Shown in pieces: positions 37,082 through 46,319 of a DNA stretch of 64,000 bases. A program made the translations under genes and the position numbers. This DNA is from an uncultured Lachnospiraceae bacterium (GTDB taxonomy: Bacteria; Bacillota_A; Clostridia; Lachnospirales; Lachnospiraceae), in contig CAJLNC010000003.1 in assembly GCA_905207905.1 (NCBI GenBank), forward strand, positions 1-64,000, read 5' to 3'. The notes beneath the pieces were generated by a model. It was not told the origin of the DNA, did not search any database, and saw only the letters and a list, made by a program, of their open reading frames with translations. Numbering within the stretch: the stretch's first letter is position 1; each line of letters begins with the position of its first letter.

Positions 37082-38221
37082 CTATTCCTCCAGAAATCGT
37101 TCCAGCACCCGAATCGCCTTCTTGTAGTGCTCCAGATCTACCCATTCATTGGGTTTATGGGCCATGGAGGGCTCTCCCGGTCCAAACAAAAGCACCTGAG
37201 CGTCCGGCTGATCCTTCACCATAATGGATGCGTCTGTAAAAAAACTGATGCCTGTGGCTTCCGGCCGGATTCCCTCTTTTTCCATGCACCGCTTCAGCTT
37301 CTGAACCATAGGCACATGCTCCCCCACTTCAATCGCCCTGCGGTTGTTTTTCAGCTCATACTCCACCTGCAGAAGTCCTTCTGTTTTCTTCTCTTCTTCT
37401 GCAATAAGCGCTTCCGCCTTTTTCATTACTTCCGTCACGGAAACATCTGGAGTAATACGGATGTCCATAAGGATCTCACAGCGTTCCGGAATCATATTGC
37501 AGGCAGTCCCTCCAAAAATCTGAGTAATATTGGCCGTTGAATTTCCAAGAAGAGGGTGTGAAAAAGTCTCCACCCAGGTTTTCAGCTGATGGGCTATGAA
37601 AATCCCATGCTCCACCCCACTGACTCCCTGCTCCGGATAGGCTCCATGGCTGGTCTTTCCATGCAAAGAGAGGGACAGCCAAATGCAGCCCTTCTGCGCC
37701 ATCCCAAGTCTCAGACCGGTTGGTTCCCCGATCAGATACTGACTATATCCAAGATTTTCTCCTTTTTTGCATACCCATTCTGCTCCCAGTCCCCCTTTTT
37801 CTTCATCACAGGTTCCCAGAAACAAAACAGAACAGGACGGTCTTTTTCCGGATCGTTTATTCTGGCACAGCGCATAGACCATGGCGCAAAGCCCGCTTTT
37901 CATGTCGCTTGCGCCTCTCCCGTACAGTACGGTTCCTTCTGTCACAGGAACCGCCGGATCAGTGTCCCAGTCTTCCCCGGCTCCGTAAGGCACTGTATCC
38001 AGATGTCCGTTCCAGATCATCCTTCCCCCCTCAGGATTCCCTTCTAAAACGGCCCTTACATTTGCATGCGTCTCATCTATTCGCTCAACTACCGCCGGGA
38101 TTCCGGCATTCTGGAAATAAGCGCACAGATATTCTGCCACCTTTCCCTCCTCATCCCGGCTGTTGACGCTGGGAATCGCCATCACTTCCTGCAGCAGCTG
38201 TATTGCTTTCTCTTCTTCCAT
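37082..38221 (-). CDS. M20 family metallopeptidase/deacylase (ArgE/DapE-like)
   Basis: A 379-residue M20 zinc hydrolase. The metal ligands and general base follow the family order: WNGHLDTVPYG, GRGASDMKSGL, GTCDEEKGGLGAEW, YLIGEPTGLRLGMAQKG and, near the C terminus, MAHKPNEWVDLE. The central dimerisation domain is present (about 175-290). These enzymes cut amide bonds of acylated amino acids or dipeptides. AAAGGTGG lies 4 nt before the ATG at 38221. It is the last gene of the nucleoside-type operon. Confidence 0.88.
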   Translation of the reverse strand: MEEEKAIQLLQEVMAIPSVNSRDEEGKVAEYLCAYFQNAGIPAVVERIDETHANVRAVLEGNPEGGRMIWNGHLDTVPYGAGEDWDTDPAVPVTEGTVLYGRGASDMKSGLCAMVYALCQNKRSGKRPSCSVLFLGTCDEEKGGLGAEWVCKKGENLGYSQYLIGEPTGLRLGMAQKGCIWLSLSLHGKTSHGAYPEQGVSGVEHGIFIAHQLKTWVETFSHPLLGNSTANITQIFGGTACNMIPERCEILMDIRITPDVSVTEVMKKAEALIAEEEKKTEGLLQVEYELKNNRRAIEVGEHVPMVQKLKRCMEKEGIRPEATGISFFTDASIMVKDQPDAQVLLFGPGEPSMAHKPNEWVDLEHYKKAIRVLERFLEE

Positions 38222-38244
38222 ACTACCACCTTTAAGGCGGGATC

Positions 38245-38319
38245 GCTGCAAAATCCATTCCATGATACTCTCTTGGATCATTTAACACAGAAACTCTCAG
38301 CAGAACGCTATTTTGCAGC
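38245..38319. repeat. Palindrome with TGCAAAAT ends
   Basis: GCTGCAAAAT (38245-38254) and ATTTTGCAGC (38310-38319), perfect inverted ends around a 55-bp interior, in the 134-bp spacer between the amidotransferase-fold gene and the M20 gene. The ends match those at 36932-36996. It may be a repeat of the same family and could reduce read-through. Confidence 0.5.
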
Positions 38320-38355
38320 AACCCCCGCTTTACGCTTTGCTTCCCGCAGGGTTTT

Positions 38356-39102
38356 CTATTTTGTCAGATAATCCAGAATATTCTTAAACAGCACATCATA
38401 GCATTCCCAATTACAGAACTCCGGCGGCGCCCAGTGAGGTGCGCAGTCTGTGGAAAGCACCCCGCTCTTTCCCTTTCCATACTCAGCGAAAGCGATAAAG
38501 GGATCTTTGCAGATCTCTACCACGCACTCTGCTTCCGGTTTCAATATGCTCTTATTGTACCCCAGCACAGCGGGCCATTCTCCCTGGATTCCTTCCAGAA
38601 CCGGATGAGACGGGCATTTCACTTCCGGTGTTACCCCCTCGCAGTGTTCCATCCGGTCATCGTAAGGAAACAGCTGTACGGGAAGTACATCCTGCACAGC
38701 GCAGTGGCACCATTTTCCCTGTCCTCCGATACCGGAAAATGTCATATAGCCTCCCACCATAAACAGAGCGCCTCCCTGAAGAACATACTCCTTCAGAAGA
38801 TTGCAGCGATTGGGCATTTTTTTGCTGGCCGCAAAGGTCTGCGGAGGGATCAAAAGGGTATCCGCCCCAATATCAGACAGGATAATACAGTCGTATTCCT
38901 GCAGCCCTTCCAGGGTAAAGGGGAATTTTTCTGCCGCCTCATGGTTGGGCAGATAGGTCAGCTCATATCCAGCTTTTTCAATAGCCTTGTCGATCCAGCC
39001 CATCCCTGTTTCGTATTTTGAAGAAAAAAAGCTGTTAAATCCTTTTACTTCCATCATTGTAGCAGACCAGGATTCCCCTGCCAGTAACACTTTTTTTGCC
39101 AT
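38356..39102 (-). CDS. Class I glutamine amidotransferase-fold protein (DUF1355-like) without nucleophile Cys
   Basis: A 248-residue protein of the putative amidotransferase/ThuA-like fold (PF07090 type). Conserved parts: LLAGESWSATMMEVKGFNSF at the N terminus, the DCIILSDIGADTLLIPP strand-turn, and GGALFMVGGYMTFSGIGGQG where the nucleophile elbow of true amidotransferases would be. That elbow has Gly-Gly-Tyr and no Cys, and no catalytic triad can be assigned, so glutaminase activity is unlikely. The C terminus has STDCAPHWAPPEF. It may bind or process a carbohydrate or nucleoside, but the function is not known. Confidence 0.8.
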   Translation of the reverse strand: MAKKVLLAGESWSATMMEVKGFNSFFSSKYETGMGWIDKAIEKAGYELTYLPNHEAAEKFPFTLEGLQEYDCIILSDIGADTLLIPPQTFAASKKMPNRCNLLKEYVLQGGALFMVGGYMTFSGIGGQGKWCHCAVQDVLPVQLFPYDDRMEHCEGVTPEVKCPSHPVLEGIQGEWPAVLGYNKSILKPEAECVVEICKDPFIAFAEYGKGKSGVLSTDCAPHWAPPEFCNWECYDVLFKNILDYLTK

Positions 39103-39196
39103 AATTCATTTCCTCCATAATTCTATAAATAGAGTCTCTCAGCTGTACTTGTGCGGATATCTGACAAATACCGCCAGGATAAAAGCCTCACGCAGT

Positions 39197-40480
39197 TTAC
39201 TGTGTTCCAGGTTTGCTGCCCCAGTCCAGAATCAACTGGGCATAAACCAGAATACTCTGCCAGTACTCCTCCAGATCCAGACATTCATTGAGGGCGTGGC
39301 ACTGAGCCAGTTCTCCCGGCCCGTACTGGATCGTTGGGCATTTGGCAATGTTCCTCCACAGCCTGGAATCACAGCCGGAAGGAGATCCTACAATGGGAAC
39401 CTCCCTTCCGAAAACAGTTCTGTACGCATTCCGGAAGGTTTTTACAAAGGGATCCTCCGGATCCATCTCAAATCCGTTGCCGGTCTGATAAATGGTGATC
39501 TCCGGCATATGCTGCTCCATCCACACATCCGCCTTTGCGGTCCGGTTTACCGTGTCCGTAAATTCCTCGATCACCTGCTTCATGGTCATGATCCCCGGAA
39601 CAAAATGTACGCAGGTCTGAAACATACATTCCTCCGGAACCGTGGAACCGGCAGTTCCCCCCTGAATCACTCCCACATTCAGGTTGGGGGCCGGCAAAAG
39701 GGGATGCTTGTATTCCAACAGCCATTCATGTTCCTTCTCATTCAGGGCCTGAATAACTTTCATCGCCTTATCAATGGCGCTGACTCCTTCCTTTTTGCAG
39801 CCGGAATGACAGGCTCTTCCTCGAAAACGAACCTGGAAAAATACCCAGCCCATATGTGCCAGAATCAGTTCTCTGGAGGTACCTTCGCAGTTTACCACCC
39901 CGTCTGCCTTCAGCCCACTCATTGCAGCCTGCATGGAACCGTTTCCCCCTCCTTCCTCGTCGCAGACTGATGTAATAATCACATCACCGCGAAGTTCCAG
40001 CCCTGCATCCCGAATCAGCTTCACAGCCATGGCAGAGGCCATCAAACCGCCCTTCATATCGGCTGCGCCCCGGCCATACACCTTTCCATTCCGCACATCC
40101 GCCTGATAAGGAGGCGTCTCCCACTGCTTCGGATCTCCCTCCGGCATCACATCCATGTGGCTGTTGAACAAAATGCTTTTTCCGCCTTTTGTTCCCTTAA
40201 AAACCGCATATACATTATACCGGTCTGTCTGATCATGCCCAAGATTGCCCTCCTGATACTTCTCATAGCATTCCCGGATCACTTCCTCTTCCATGGGATC
40301 TGTAACGATCTCATTCGCTCCCATAGACCGGAACAGAGATATCATATAATCCTGTCCTTCTTTCTCCAGACCGCCCTCAATACCGTGGCCCAGATCATGG
40401 GTATCAATATTGATTAATTCTTTCAAACGTTCTAAGTACTCTTCTTTATGCACCTGAAGTGTTTCTTCCAACAAGCCCAT
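39197..40480 (-). CDS. M20 family metallohydrolase
   Basis: A 427-residue M20 hydrolase, longer than the copy at 37082. Ligand motifs are LFNSHMDVMPEG, GRGAADMKGGL, TSVCDEEGGGNGS and VNCEGTSRELILAHMGW, with the last His in AQCHALNECLDLE. A dimerisation domain lies between about 215 and 330. The sequence resembles the allantoate or ureidoglycolate/acetylornithine-type deacylases, but the substrate cannot be assigned. Start ATG at 40480 has GGAG about 12 nt upstream. It lies between the nucleoside hydrolase and the amidotransferase-fold gene. Confidence 0.88.
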   Translation of the reverse strand: MGLLEETLQVHKEEYLERLKELINIDTHDLGHGIEGGLEKEGQDYMISLFRSMGANEIVTDPMEEEVIRECYEKYQEGNLGHDQTDRYNVYAVFKGTKGGKSILFNSHMDVMPEGDPKQWETPPYQADVRNGKVYGRGAADMKGGLMASAMAVKLIRDAGLELRGDVIITSVCDEEGGGNGSMQAAMSGLKADGVVNCEGTSRELILAHMGWVFFQVRFRGRACHSGCKKEGVSAIDKAMKVIQALNEKEHEWLLEYKHPLLPAPNLNVGVIQGGTAGSTVPEECMFQTCVHFVPGIMTMKQVIEEFTDTVNRTAKADVWMEQHMPEITIYQTGNGFEMDPEDPFVKTFRNAYRTVFGREVPIVGSPSGCDSRLWRNIAKCPTIQYGPGELAQCHALNECLDLEEYWQSILVYAQLILDWGSKPGTQ

Positions 40481-40607
40481 ACGCTCTCTTTTCTCCTGCC
40501 CTTTCTAAATTTTCAATGGTTCAAAACCAGATAACCAGGGAAATGGGGAGCAAAATACCTCCGGCGGCCCCCCTCCCGGAACAGTTATCCTGACTTTCCT
40601 CTGTATG

Positions 40608-41543
40608 CTAATCCCCATAATACCGGATACAGGTTTCCACCAGATTCCAGAATTTTTCCACATCAATATCCACTGCCACATGGATGTTGGGCTCTTTCTT
40701 CATATAGTGGAACATATCACAGTTGGTTCTTCCATAAGATTCTTCACTGCGGATCTCCACATTGCCGTGTACATATTTCAGTGTCAGCACGCTTGGATCA
40801 ATCAGATAGGCAATGGTGGTGGGATCGTGCAGCGGACCTCCCTCCCACCCAAATACCTCCTTCTGAGTCTTGCAGAAAAAGCGCATCAGATCTGCAAACA
40901 GTCTGGAAGCTTTATTACCCACCTGTTCCATCCGCTCCACAATGGCAGGATAGCAAAGCACCTTCCTGGTAATATCGAGACCGCACATGATAACAGGCAC
41001 TCCGCTGTTAAATACCACATAGGCAGCTTCTGCGTCCGCGGCAATATTGAACTCTGCTGCAGGCGTGATATTTCCATTGGTGTAGGCTCCTCCCATAAAA
41101 ACGATCTGTTTGATCTTCGGAATGATCCTGGGTTCCATGCGCATAGCCATTCCCACATTCGTCATAGGACCGGTGGTCACCAGCGTGATATCCCCCTCCG
41201 ATTCCATAAGCTTCCTTGTAAGGAAGGTCACCGCATGTTCTTCCCCCAAAGTCCTGTTCAAAGGTTCAAATTCAGGGCCATCCAGGCCGGTTTTTCCGTG
41301 AATATCTCCGGCTGTTATTTTTTTCCGCACCATTGGCTCCGAACATCCGGCATATACCGGGATATCCAATCCCAGATACTGGCAGACATTCATGGCGTTG
41401 ATGGCCGTCTTTTCCAGTGTCTGATTTCCGGAAACCACAGTGATGGCCAGAAGATCAATGGCCGGATGTCCCCCTGCCATCAAAATGGCCACCGCATCGT
41501 CATGTCCGGGATCACAGTCAAGAATCAGCTTTATTTTTTCCAT
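40608..41543 (-). CDS. Nucleoside hydrolase (IunH family)
   Basis: A 311-residue nucleoside N-ribohydrolase. The signature LILDCDPGHDDAVAI at about 6-20 provides the calcium-binding aspartates, and the C-terminal WEGGPLHDPTTIAYLIDP holds the catalytic His and a metal Asp. It splits nucleosides into base and ribose in the cytoplasm. It follows the second permease of a BMP-type nucleoside ABC transporter by 15 nt, so imported nucleosides would be hydrolysed directly. Confidence 0.94.
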   Translation of the reverse strand: MEKIKLILDCDPGHDDAVAILMAGGHPAIDLLAITVVSGNQTLEKTAINAMNVCQYLGLDIPVYAGCSEPMVRKKITAGDIHGKTGLDGPEFEPLNRTLGEEHAVTFLTRKLMESEGDITLVTTGPMTNVGMAMRMEPRIIPKIKQIVFMGGAYTNGNITPAAEFNIAADAEAAYVVFNSGVPVIMCGLDITRKVLCYPAIVERMEQVGNKASRLFADLMRFFCKTQKEVFGWEGGPLHDPTTIAYLIDPSVLTLKYVHGNVEIRSEESYGRTNCDMFHYMKKEPNIHVAVDIDVEKFWNLVETCIRYYGD

Positions 41544-41558
41544 TGTCCTTCATCCTTT

Positions 41559-42512
41559 CTATCTGTGCCTGCCTCCTGCCGTCAGCAGAGAAGACTGTTT
41601 TTTCCTGCTGATACGCATCTGTGCAGCCATGGAAATGGTAAGTACCAGAACCGTAACAATATAGGGCATCATCAGCACAAACTGAGAGGGAAGCCCGTAT
41701 GCCTGAAGTCTGGCTCCCACAGAATCTGCGAAGCCGAACAGGAGACATCCCAGGGAAGCCTTCACCGGATTGGCTCCGCCAAAGTACATGGCCGCCACGC
41801 CCATGAAGCCTCTGCTGCTGGTCATATTTTCTACAAACTGGCTGCTGTAGCCCAAAGAAAGATGAGCGCCTGCCAGTCCTCCCAGAAGACCGGAAATTGC
41901 CATTGCCCGGTATTTTACTGCATTCACATTGATAGCCGCTGTCTTTGCCGCCTCCGGAAACTGTCCCACTGCCCGGAGCCGCAGTCCCCAGACGGTTTTA
42001 TAGATTGCAAAGTAAAGTACGCCGATCATAATGATGGCCACCCATTCCAGCAGATTCCAGTTGTTGAATATTTTATTCAGCACTTCTATATTATCCAGGA
42101 AAGGGATATGAACTTTTGGGATAGTCACAATATCCGGGCTGGAGAAAGATCCGTTTTTTCCAAACATGGCCTGAAGCAAAAATTTGGTTACTGCCAGCGC
42201 CAGCATATTGATTCCCATGCCGATACCGCAGATATCTGCTCCAAAACGGATATGCCCCACTGCCATGATCATGGCGATCACAAGCCCCGCCAGCATGGCC
42301 GCCAGAATCCCCAGAAACCAGCTTCCGGTAAAGTAACTTACGATCACTGCAAAGAAAGCTCCCACCAGCATGATACCCTCTGTACCAATGTTCAGGATAT
42401 TGGCCTGCTGGGTCACGGAAGCGCACAACGCAGCAAAAATAATCGGCGTAGCTGCCCGGAACGTTGCGTAGATCAGAGATAAATTCATTACCTTGCTTAA
42501 GATATCAATCAT
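41559..42512 (-). CDS. Nucleoside ABC transporter permease (NupQ-like)
   Basis: A 317-residue permease of the branched-chain/ribose (BPD_transp_2) type found in BMP nucleoside importers. About eight to ten spans, with the conserved stretch GTEGIMLVGAFFAVIVSY near the N terminus and SGLLGGLAGAHLSLGY in the second half. It overlaps the other permease by 4 bp (ATGA), so translation is coupled. It works with the ATPase at 43570 and the BMP protein at 45213 to import nucleosides (family-level assignment). Confidence 0.9.
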   Translation of the reverse strand: MIDILSKVMNLSLIYATFRAATPIIFAALCASVTQQANILNIGTEGIMLVGAFFAVIVSYFTGSWFLGILAAMLAGLVIAMIMAVGHIRFGADICGIGMGINMLALAVTKFLLQAMFGKNGSFSSPDIVTIPKVHIPFLDNIEVLNKIFNNWNLLEWVAIIMIGVLYFAIYKTVWGLRLRAVGQFPEAAKTAAINVNAVKYRAMAISGLLGGLAGAHLSLGYSSQFVENMTSSRGFMGVAAMYFGGANPVKASLGCLLFGFADSVGARLQAYGLPSQFVLMMPYIVTVLVLTISMAAQMRISRKKQSSLLTAGGRHR

Positions 42513-43573
42513 CGCTCATTACCTCCTTCCGCCTTCGGTGCCGGGATCGCCGGTTTTTTCCTTTTTCTCTCTTTCAGGAAATCAAACAGCGTCTCCATGG
42601 TGGCAATGATAATAAAAATTGCGGTAATGGTATCCACCAGGCCTTTGGGAATACCGGTAGCCTGCTGCATTCCCATTGCACCTGATTTCAGTACGGCCAG
42701 GAAGAATGCCATAAAGGGAGTTGCCACTACATTACTCTTTACAATCAGGGCTGCCAGCATGCCATTGCTGCCCAGATTCATTGCAAAATTGTTCAGGAAA
42801 TAGCCGTAAACCCCCAGTACTTCAATGGCCCCTGCAATCCCTCCCAGAATTCCGGAAATCACCATGGCTTTGATAAAGATGCCTTTGGAATTGATTCCCA
42901 CGTAATCAGCCGTATTGGGATTGGTTCCCACCATGCGGAACTTGTAGCCCATATTGGTGCGGTACAGCATGAAAATCACTGCCAGTACCAGCGCTATTGC
43001 AATAAAAATCCCTACATTCAAACTGCTGGGCTTTAAGATCTGAGGCAGCCTCACTGCCACATCCGGAGACTGGGGATTGGCAGACCCTGCAGACATGGGG
43101 CCTGATACCAGGTAAGAAGTAATATACAAGGCCACAGAGTTCATTAAAATAGTAGTACACACTTCATTGACATTGTAATACGCCCTCAAAACTGCCGGAA
43201 TCAGCGCCCACAGCCCTGCCACTACCATAGCTCCTGCAAAGCAGGCCAGAAGAAGCAGAGGCTTTGGAAGGAACGTCCACTTGTAGCCAATGTAGGCCGC
43301 CGTAATGCCTCCCAGGAATACCTCGCCTTCCACGCCTACGTTGAATGCTCCCACCTGAGCTGCAACTACAAAGGCGCAGGAGGTAAGCAAAAGCGGAGTA
43401 AAGCTGGCCAGGGTAGTACCCAGATTTAACTTTCCAACAAACGCCCCCTTAAGCAATGCTGTGTATGCAGTAATGGGACTCTCTCCAATCGCAACGATCA
43501 AAACCGCTCCGATGAGAAATGTAAGCAGCATTGTGAGCAGGATTCTGATAAAACCGTCTTTAAATTTGCTCAT
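42509..43573 (-). CDS. Nucleoside ABC transporter permease (NupP-like)
   Basis: A 354-residue permease of the same family as the next gene. About ten spans; family stretches include FNVGVEGEVFLGGITAAYIGY, MGYKFRMVGTNPNTADYVGI and SGILGGIAGAIEVLGVYG. Starts in a 4-bp ATGA overlap with the ATPase gene. It is the longer partner of the heterodimeric membrane channel. Confidence 0.9.
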   Translation of the reverse strand: MSKFKDGFIRILLTMLLTFLIGAVLIVAIGESPITAYTALLKGAFVGKLNLGTTLASFTPLLLTSCAFVVAAQVGAFNVGVEGEVFLGGITAAYIGYKWTFLPKPLLLLACFAGAMVVAGLWALIPAVLRAYYNVNEVCTTILMNSVALYITSYLVSGPMSAGSANPQSPDVAVRLPQILKPSSLNVGIFIAIALVLAVIFMLYRTNMGYKFRMVGTNPNTADYVGINSKGIFIKAMVISGILGGIAGAIEVLGVYGYFLNNFAMNLGSNGMLAALIVKSNVVATPFMAFFLAVLKSGAMGMQQATGIPKGLVDTITAIFIIIATMETLFDFLKERKRKKPAIPAPKAEGGNER

Positions 43574-45105
43574 TTCTCTACCCCTTCCTTCCCTGCACTT
43601 CTTCCGCCCATCATCAGCAGTCCCAAAGAACTCTCATTTGCTTCAGAAGCCATCATCTCCCCTGTGATCCTGCCTTCGCACATAACAATGATGCGGTCTG
43701 AAAGCGCCATGATTTCTTCTAACTCCGCTGAGATCAGCAAAACACCGCAGCCTTCCTGCTTTGCCTTCTCCAGCGTGTTCCGGATGATCTCGATGGCTCC
43801 GATATCCACACCTCTGGTAGGCTGAGACGCTACCAGAAGTTTCGTGTGCTGGGAAACCTCTCTGGCCACCACTACTTTCTGTGCGTTTCCTCCGGAAAGA
43901 GAGGAAGTGGGCAGCTTGGGATCCGTGGGACGGATGTCAAAGGCCCTGATCATTTCATTGGCAAACACTTCCTGCGCCTTTCCGTTTAACAGACCATGCC
44001 TGGTATATTTTGGATCATCAATGGTCACAGAAACCAGATTTTCCTGAATAGTCATGGCCCGGTCCAGACCGGTTTTATTCCGATCCTCCGGAATATGGGC
44101 CAGTCCTGCCTTTCGAATCCCTCTTGGCTTTTTATTGGTCACATCCTGTCCGCATACAAAAACCTTGCCTTTTTCCACCTTCCTCAGTCCGGTGATGGCT
44201 TCCACCAGCTCGCTCTGGCCATTTCCGTCAATACCGGCAATGCCCACAATCTCCCCTTCCCGCACCTGGAAAGAGATGCCCCGGATCTTGGAAGTCTCTT
44301 TCTGGCTGGGAATCCACACATCCTGCACATCCAGAATCACTGCTCCGGCCTTGTCATAATTCTTCTCAATATTCAGGAATACTTCCCGCCCGATCATCCG
44401 CTTTGTCAGATCCTTAGGAGAGGTATCTTTTTTGTCCACCGTCCCCATATACTGCCCCTGGCGCATTACCGTAATGCGGTCGGAAATCTCCATCACCTCA
44501 TCCAGCTTATGGGAAATAAATACAATGGATCTCCCTGAATTTTTCAGATTGTTCAGAATGATAAAAAGATTCTGAGCTTCCTGAGGCGTCAGCACTGCAG
44601 TGGGTTCATCCAGAATAATGGTATCCGCCCCCCGCATCAGGATCTTTATAATCTCCACTCTCTGGGCCTCTCCCACAGAAATCTGATTTACCTTCCGGTC
44701 AAGAGAAACCTCCATCTGATATTCATCAATGTATTTCTGTACCTCTTTTCTCGCCTTATCAAAATCAATCTTCAATCCTTTTTTCGGTTCAAAACCAAGG
44801 ATAATATTTTCCAGTACCGACAGCCCCCCCACCAGCATAAATTCCTGGTGAACCATTCCAATACCGTGCTCAATGGCTGTCTTTGGCGTTAAGGCGGATA
44901 CTGTTTCTCCCTTGATGATAACGCTGCCGCTGTCAATGGGATACATTCCGTACAGCAGCTTCATCATGGTTGACTTTCCCGCTCCGTTTTCCCCGATCAG
45001 AGAATGGATCTCCCCCTTTTTCAGAGTAAATTCTCCATTCTTAACCGCCTGAACAGTTCCGAAGGTCTTGACAATGTCATGCATTTCTACTACATAATCG
45101 CTCAT
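43570..45105 (-). CDS. Nucleoside ABC transporter ATP-binding protein (double NBD)
   Basis: A 511-residue ATPase with two nucleotide-binding domains fused. NBD1 has Walker A GENGAGKSTMMKLLYG (about 38-53), signature ISVGEAQRVEI and Walker B TIILDEPTAVLTP. NBD2 has the atypical loop GIDGNGQSELVEAI, signature SSLSGGNAQKVVVARE and a Walker B-like segment. This asymmetric layout is typical of RbsA/NupO-type importers. It starts 107 nt after the end of the binding-protein gene, which is separated from it by a strong hairpin. Confidence 0.92.
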   Translation of the reverse strand: MSDYVVEMHDIVKTFGTVQAVKNGEFTLKKGEIHSLIGENGAGKSTMMKLLYGMYPIDSGSVIIKGETVSALTPKTAIEHGIGMVHQEFMLVGGLSVLENIILGFEPKKGLKIDFDKARKEVQKYIDEYQMEVSLDRKVNQISVGEAQRVEIIKILMRGADTIILDEPTAVLTPQEAQNLFIILNNLKNSGRSIVFISHKLDEVMEISDRITVMRQGQYMGTVDKKDTSPKDLTKRMIGREVFLNIEKNYDKAGAVILDVQDVWIPSQKETSKIRGISFQVREGEIVGIAGIDGNGQSELVEAITGLRKVEKGKVFVCGQDVTNKKPRGIRKAGLAHIPEDRNKTGLDRAMTIQENLVSVTIDDPKYTRHGLLNGKAQEVFANEMIRAFDIRPTDPKLPTSSLSGGNAQKVVVAREVSQHTKLLVASQPTRGVDIGAIEIIRNTLEKAKQEGCGVLLISAELEEIMALSDRIIVMCEGRITGEMMASEANESSLGLLMMGGRSAGKEGVEK

Positions 45106-45138
45106 TGTTTTTACCTCTTTGTCTGAATTATAAGTCGA

Positions 45139-45176
45139 ACAAGCCGCTGTGCCACCTTCGCAGCACAGCGGCTTGT
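45139..45176 (-). promoter_or_regulatory. Hairpin between binding-protein and ATPase genes
   Basis: Perfect 14-bp stem ACAAGCCGCTGTGC/GCACAGCGGCTTGT with a 10-nt loop, lying 37 bp past the binding-protein stop. There is no T run on the minus strand, though one exists on plus. Such hairpins after binding-protein genes often stabilise the 5' part of the mRNA and attenuate the rest, keeping the binding protein in excess; that is inferred here. Confidence 0.65.
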
Positions 45177-45212
45177 TTTTTTCAAGCTTCTTTTTGTTTA
45201 TTCATTCAGCAA

Positions 45213-46259
45213 TTATGCTTCCGGTCCAAATCCTTCGTAGTTTTCTACCACGATCTCACCGTCAATGATCTGCTGACTCAGCTCTTCCACTTTATCCACA
45301 ATGTCCTGTGGGAACTGATCGCCCAGAGCTTCCTTCATAACAGAGAAATCCGTCAGGCTCACACCGCCCAGAGACAGGTCAAGGTACTGTGTGCTTCCGC
45401 CTTCAAAAGTACCGTCAACAACAGACTGAATTACCAGATAGCATGCATTGTCCACACGTTTTACCATGGAAGTAAGAACGCTGCCCGGCTGATCATTATC
45501 CTGATTCAAATCAACGCCGATGGCATATTTTCCAGCCTCTGCTGCAGCCTCCAGGACACCTGCGCCAGTACCGGATGCCACGTTCATAACAATATCTGCT
45601 CCCTGGTCATACTGTGCCAGCGTCAGCTCTTTGCCCTTCAGCGGGTTGGACCATTCGCCTGCAAAGGCCTGCAGGATCTGAATATCCGGATCAATGTACT
45701 TTGCACCCTGCTCATAACCAACATAGAAGTCATGAAGCACCGGAATGTCCATGCCGCCTACCCATCCGATGATGTGGTCCTCATTGACGCCTTCAATGTC
45801 TGTTTTCTGTGTAAACATAGCCGCAGCAGCGCCTGCCAGGAAAGATCCCTGATTCTGCGCAAAGCTGATGGATTCTACATTGGGAAGATCAATGGTGGTA
45901 TCAATCACCGCAAATTTGGTATCCGGGTAACTGGGGCCATACTCTGTGATGAAATCAGCAATATTGGAGGATGCGCCAATGATCAGGTCATAATCATCTT
46001 CACATGCAGCCAGCAGATTTGCTTTCCATTCATCTGCAGTTGCGCCTTCGAGGCTCTTTAATTCAATTCCGAAGTCTTCCACAGCCCTCTGTGCGCCTTC
46101 ATTGCAGGAGTCATTGTAGCTCTTGTCTCCAAGGGTTCCTGTGTAAACGATACACACGCGGATCGGCTCGTCAGAAGCTGCTTCTTCTGCCATAACAGCC
46201 ATTCCACCCATGCTCAACGCCATTGCCGCTGCCATTGATACTGCAATAAGTTTTTTCAT
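45213..46259 (-). CDS. BMP-family (nucleoside) substrate-binding protein, no lipobox
   Basis: A 348-residue BMP/NupN-type binding protein. The N-terminal signal ends GMAVMAEEAASDEP, an SPase I site with no Cys for lipid attachment, unlike most BMP proteins of Gram-positive bacteria. The mature protein starts IRVCIVYTGTLGDKSYNDS, the usual BMP opening, and has AGEWSNPLKGKELTLAQYDQ and the metal/ligand segment GADIVMNVASGTGAGVLEAA. It would capture nucleosides for the transporter downstream. The ATG at 46259 has GGAGG 9 nt upstream; the ATG at 46268 directly abuts the ribosome site. Confidence 0.9.
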   Translation of the reverse strand: MKKLIAVSMAAAMALSMGGMAVMAEEAASDEPIRVCIVYTGTLGDKSYNDSCNEGAQRAVEDFGIELKSLEGATADEWKANLLAACEDDYDLIIGASSNIADFITEYGPSYPDTKFAVIDTTIDLPNVESISFAQNQGSFLAGAAAAMFTQKTDIEGVNEDHIIGWVGGMDIPVLHDFYVGYEQGAKYIDPDIQILQAFAGEWSNPLKGKELTLAQYDQGADIVMNVASGTGAGVLEAAAEAGKYAIGVDLNQDNDQPGSVLTSMVKRVDNACYLVIQSVVDGTFEGGSTQYLDLSLGGVSLTDFSVMKEALGDQFPQDIVDKVEELSQQIIDGEIVVENYEGFGPEA

Positions 46260-46319
46260 GTCACTCATCCTCCTTTTTTGTTTTCCACCTTTGACGAAAC
46301 ATATAATCTAGTAATTATC

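Noticed and set aside
38356..39102. Active glutamine amidotransferase
   Set aside because: The nucleophile elbow has Gly-Gly-Tyr and no Cys, so glutaminase activity is not supported.
40605..42482. 625-residue open frame on plus, opposite the nucleoside hydrolase and permease
   Set aside because: Composition is typical of a shadow frame, no ribosome site or family motif, and the minus-strand genes are clear.
45177..45183. Plus-strand T run after the hairpin at 45139-45176 taken as a plus terminator
   Set aside because: No plus-strand gene precedes it; the hairpin is more meaningful on the minus strand.
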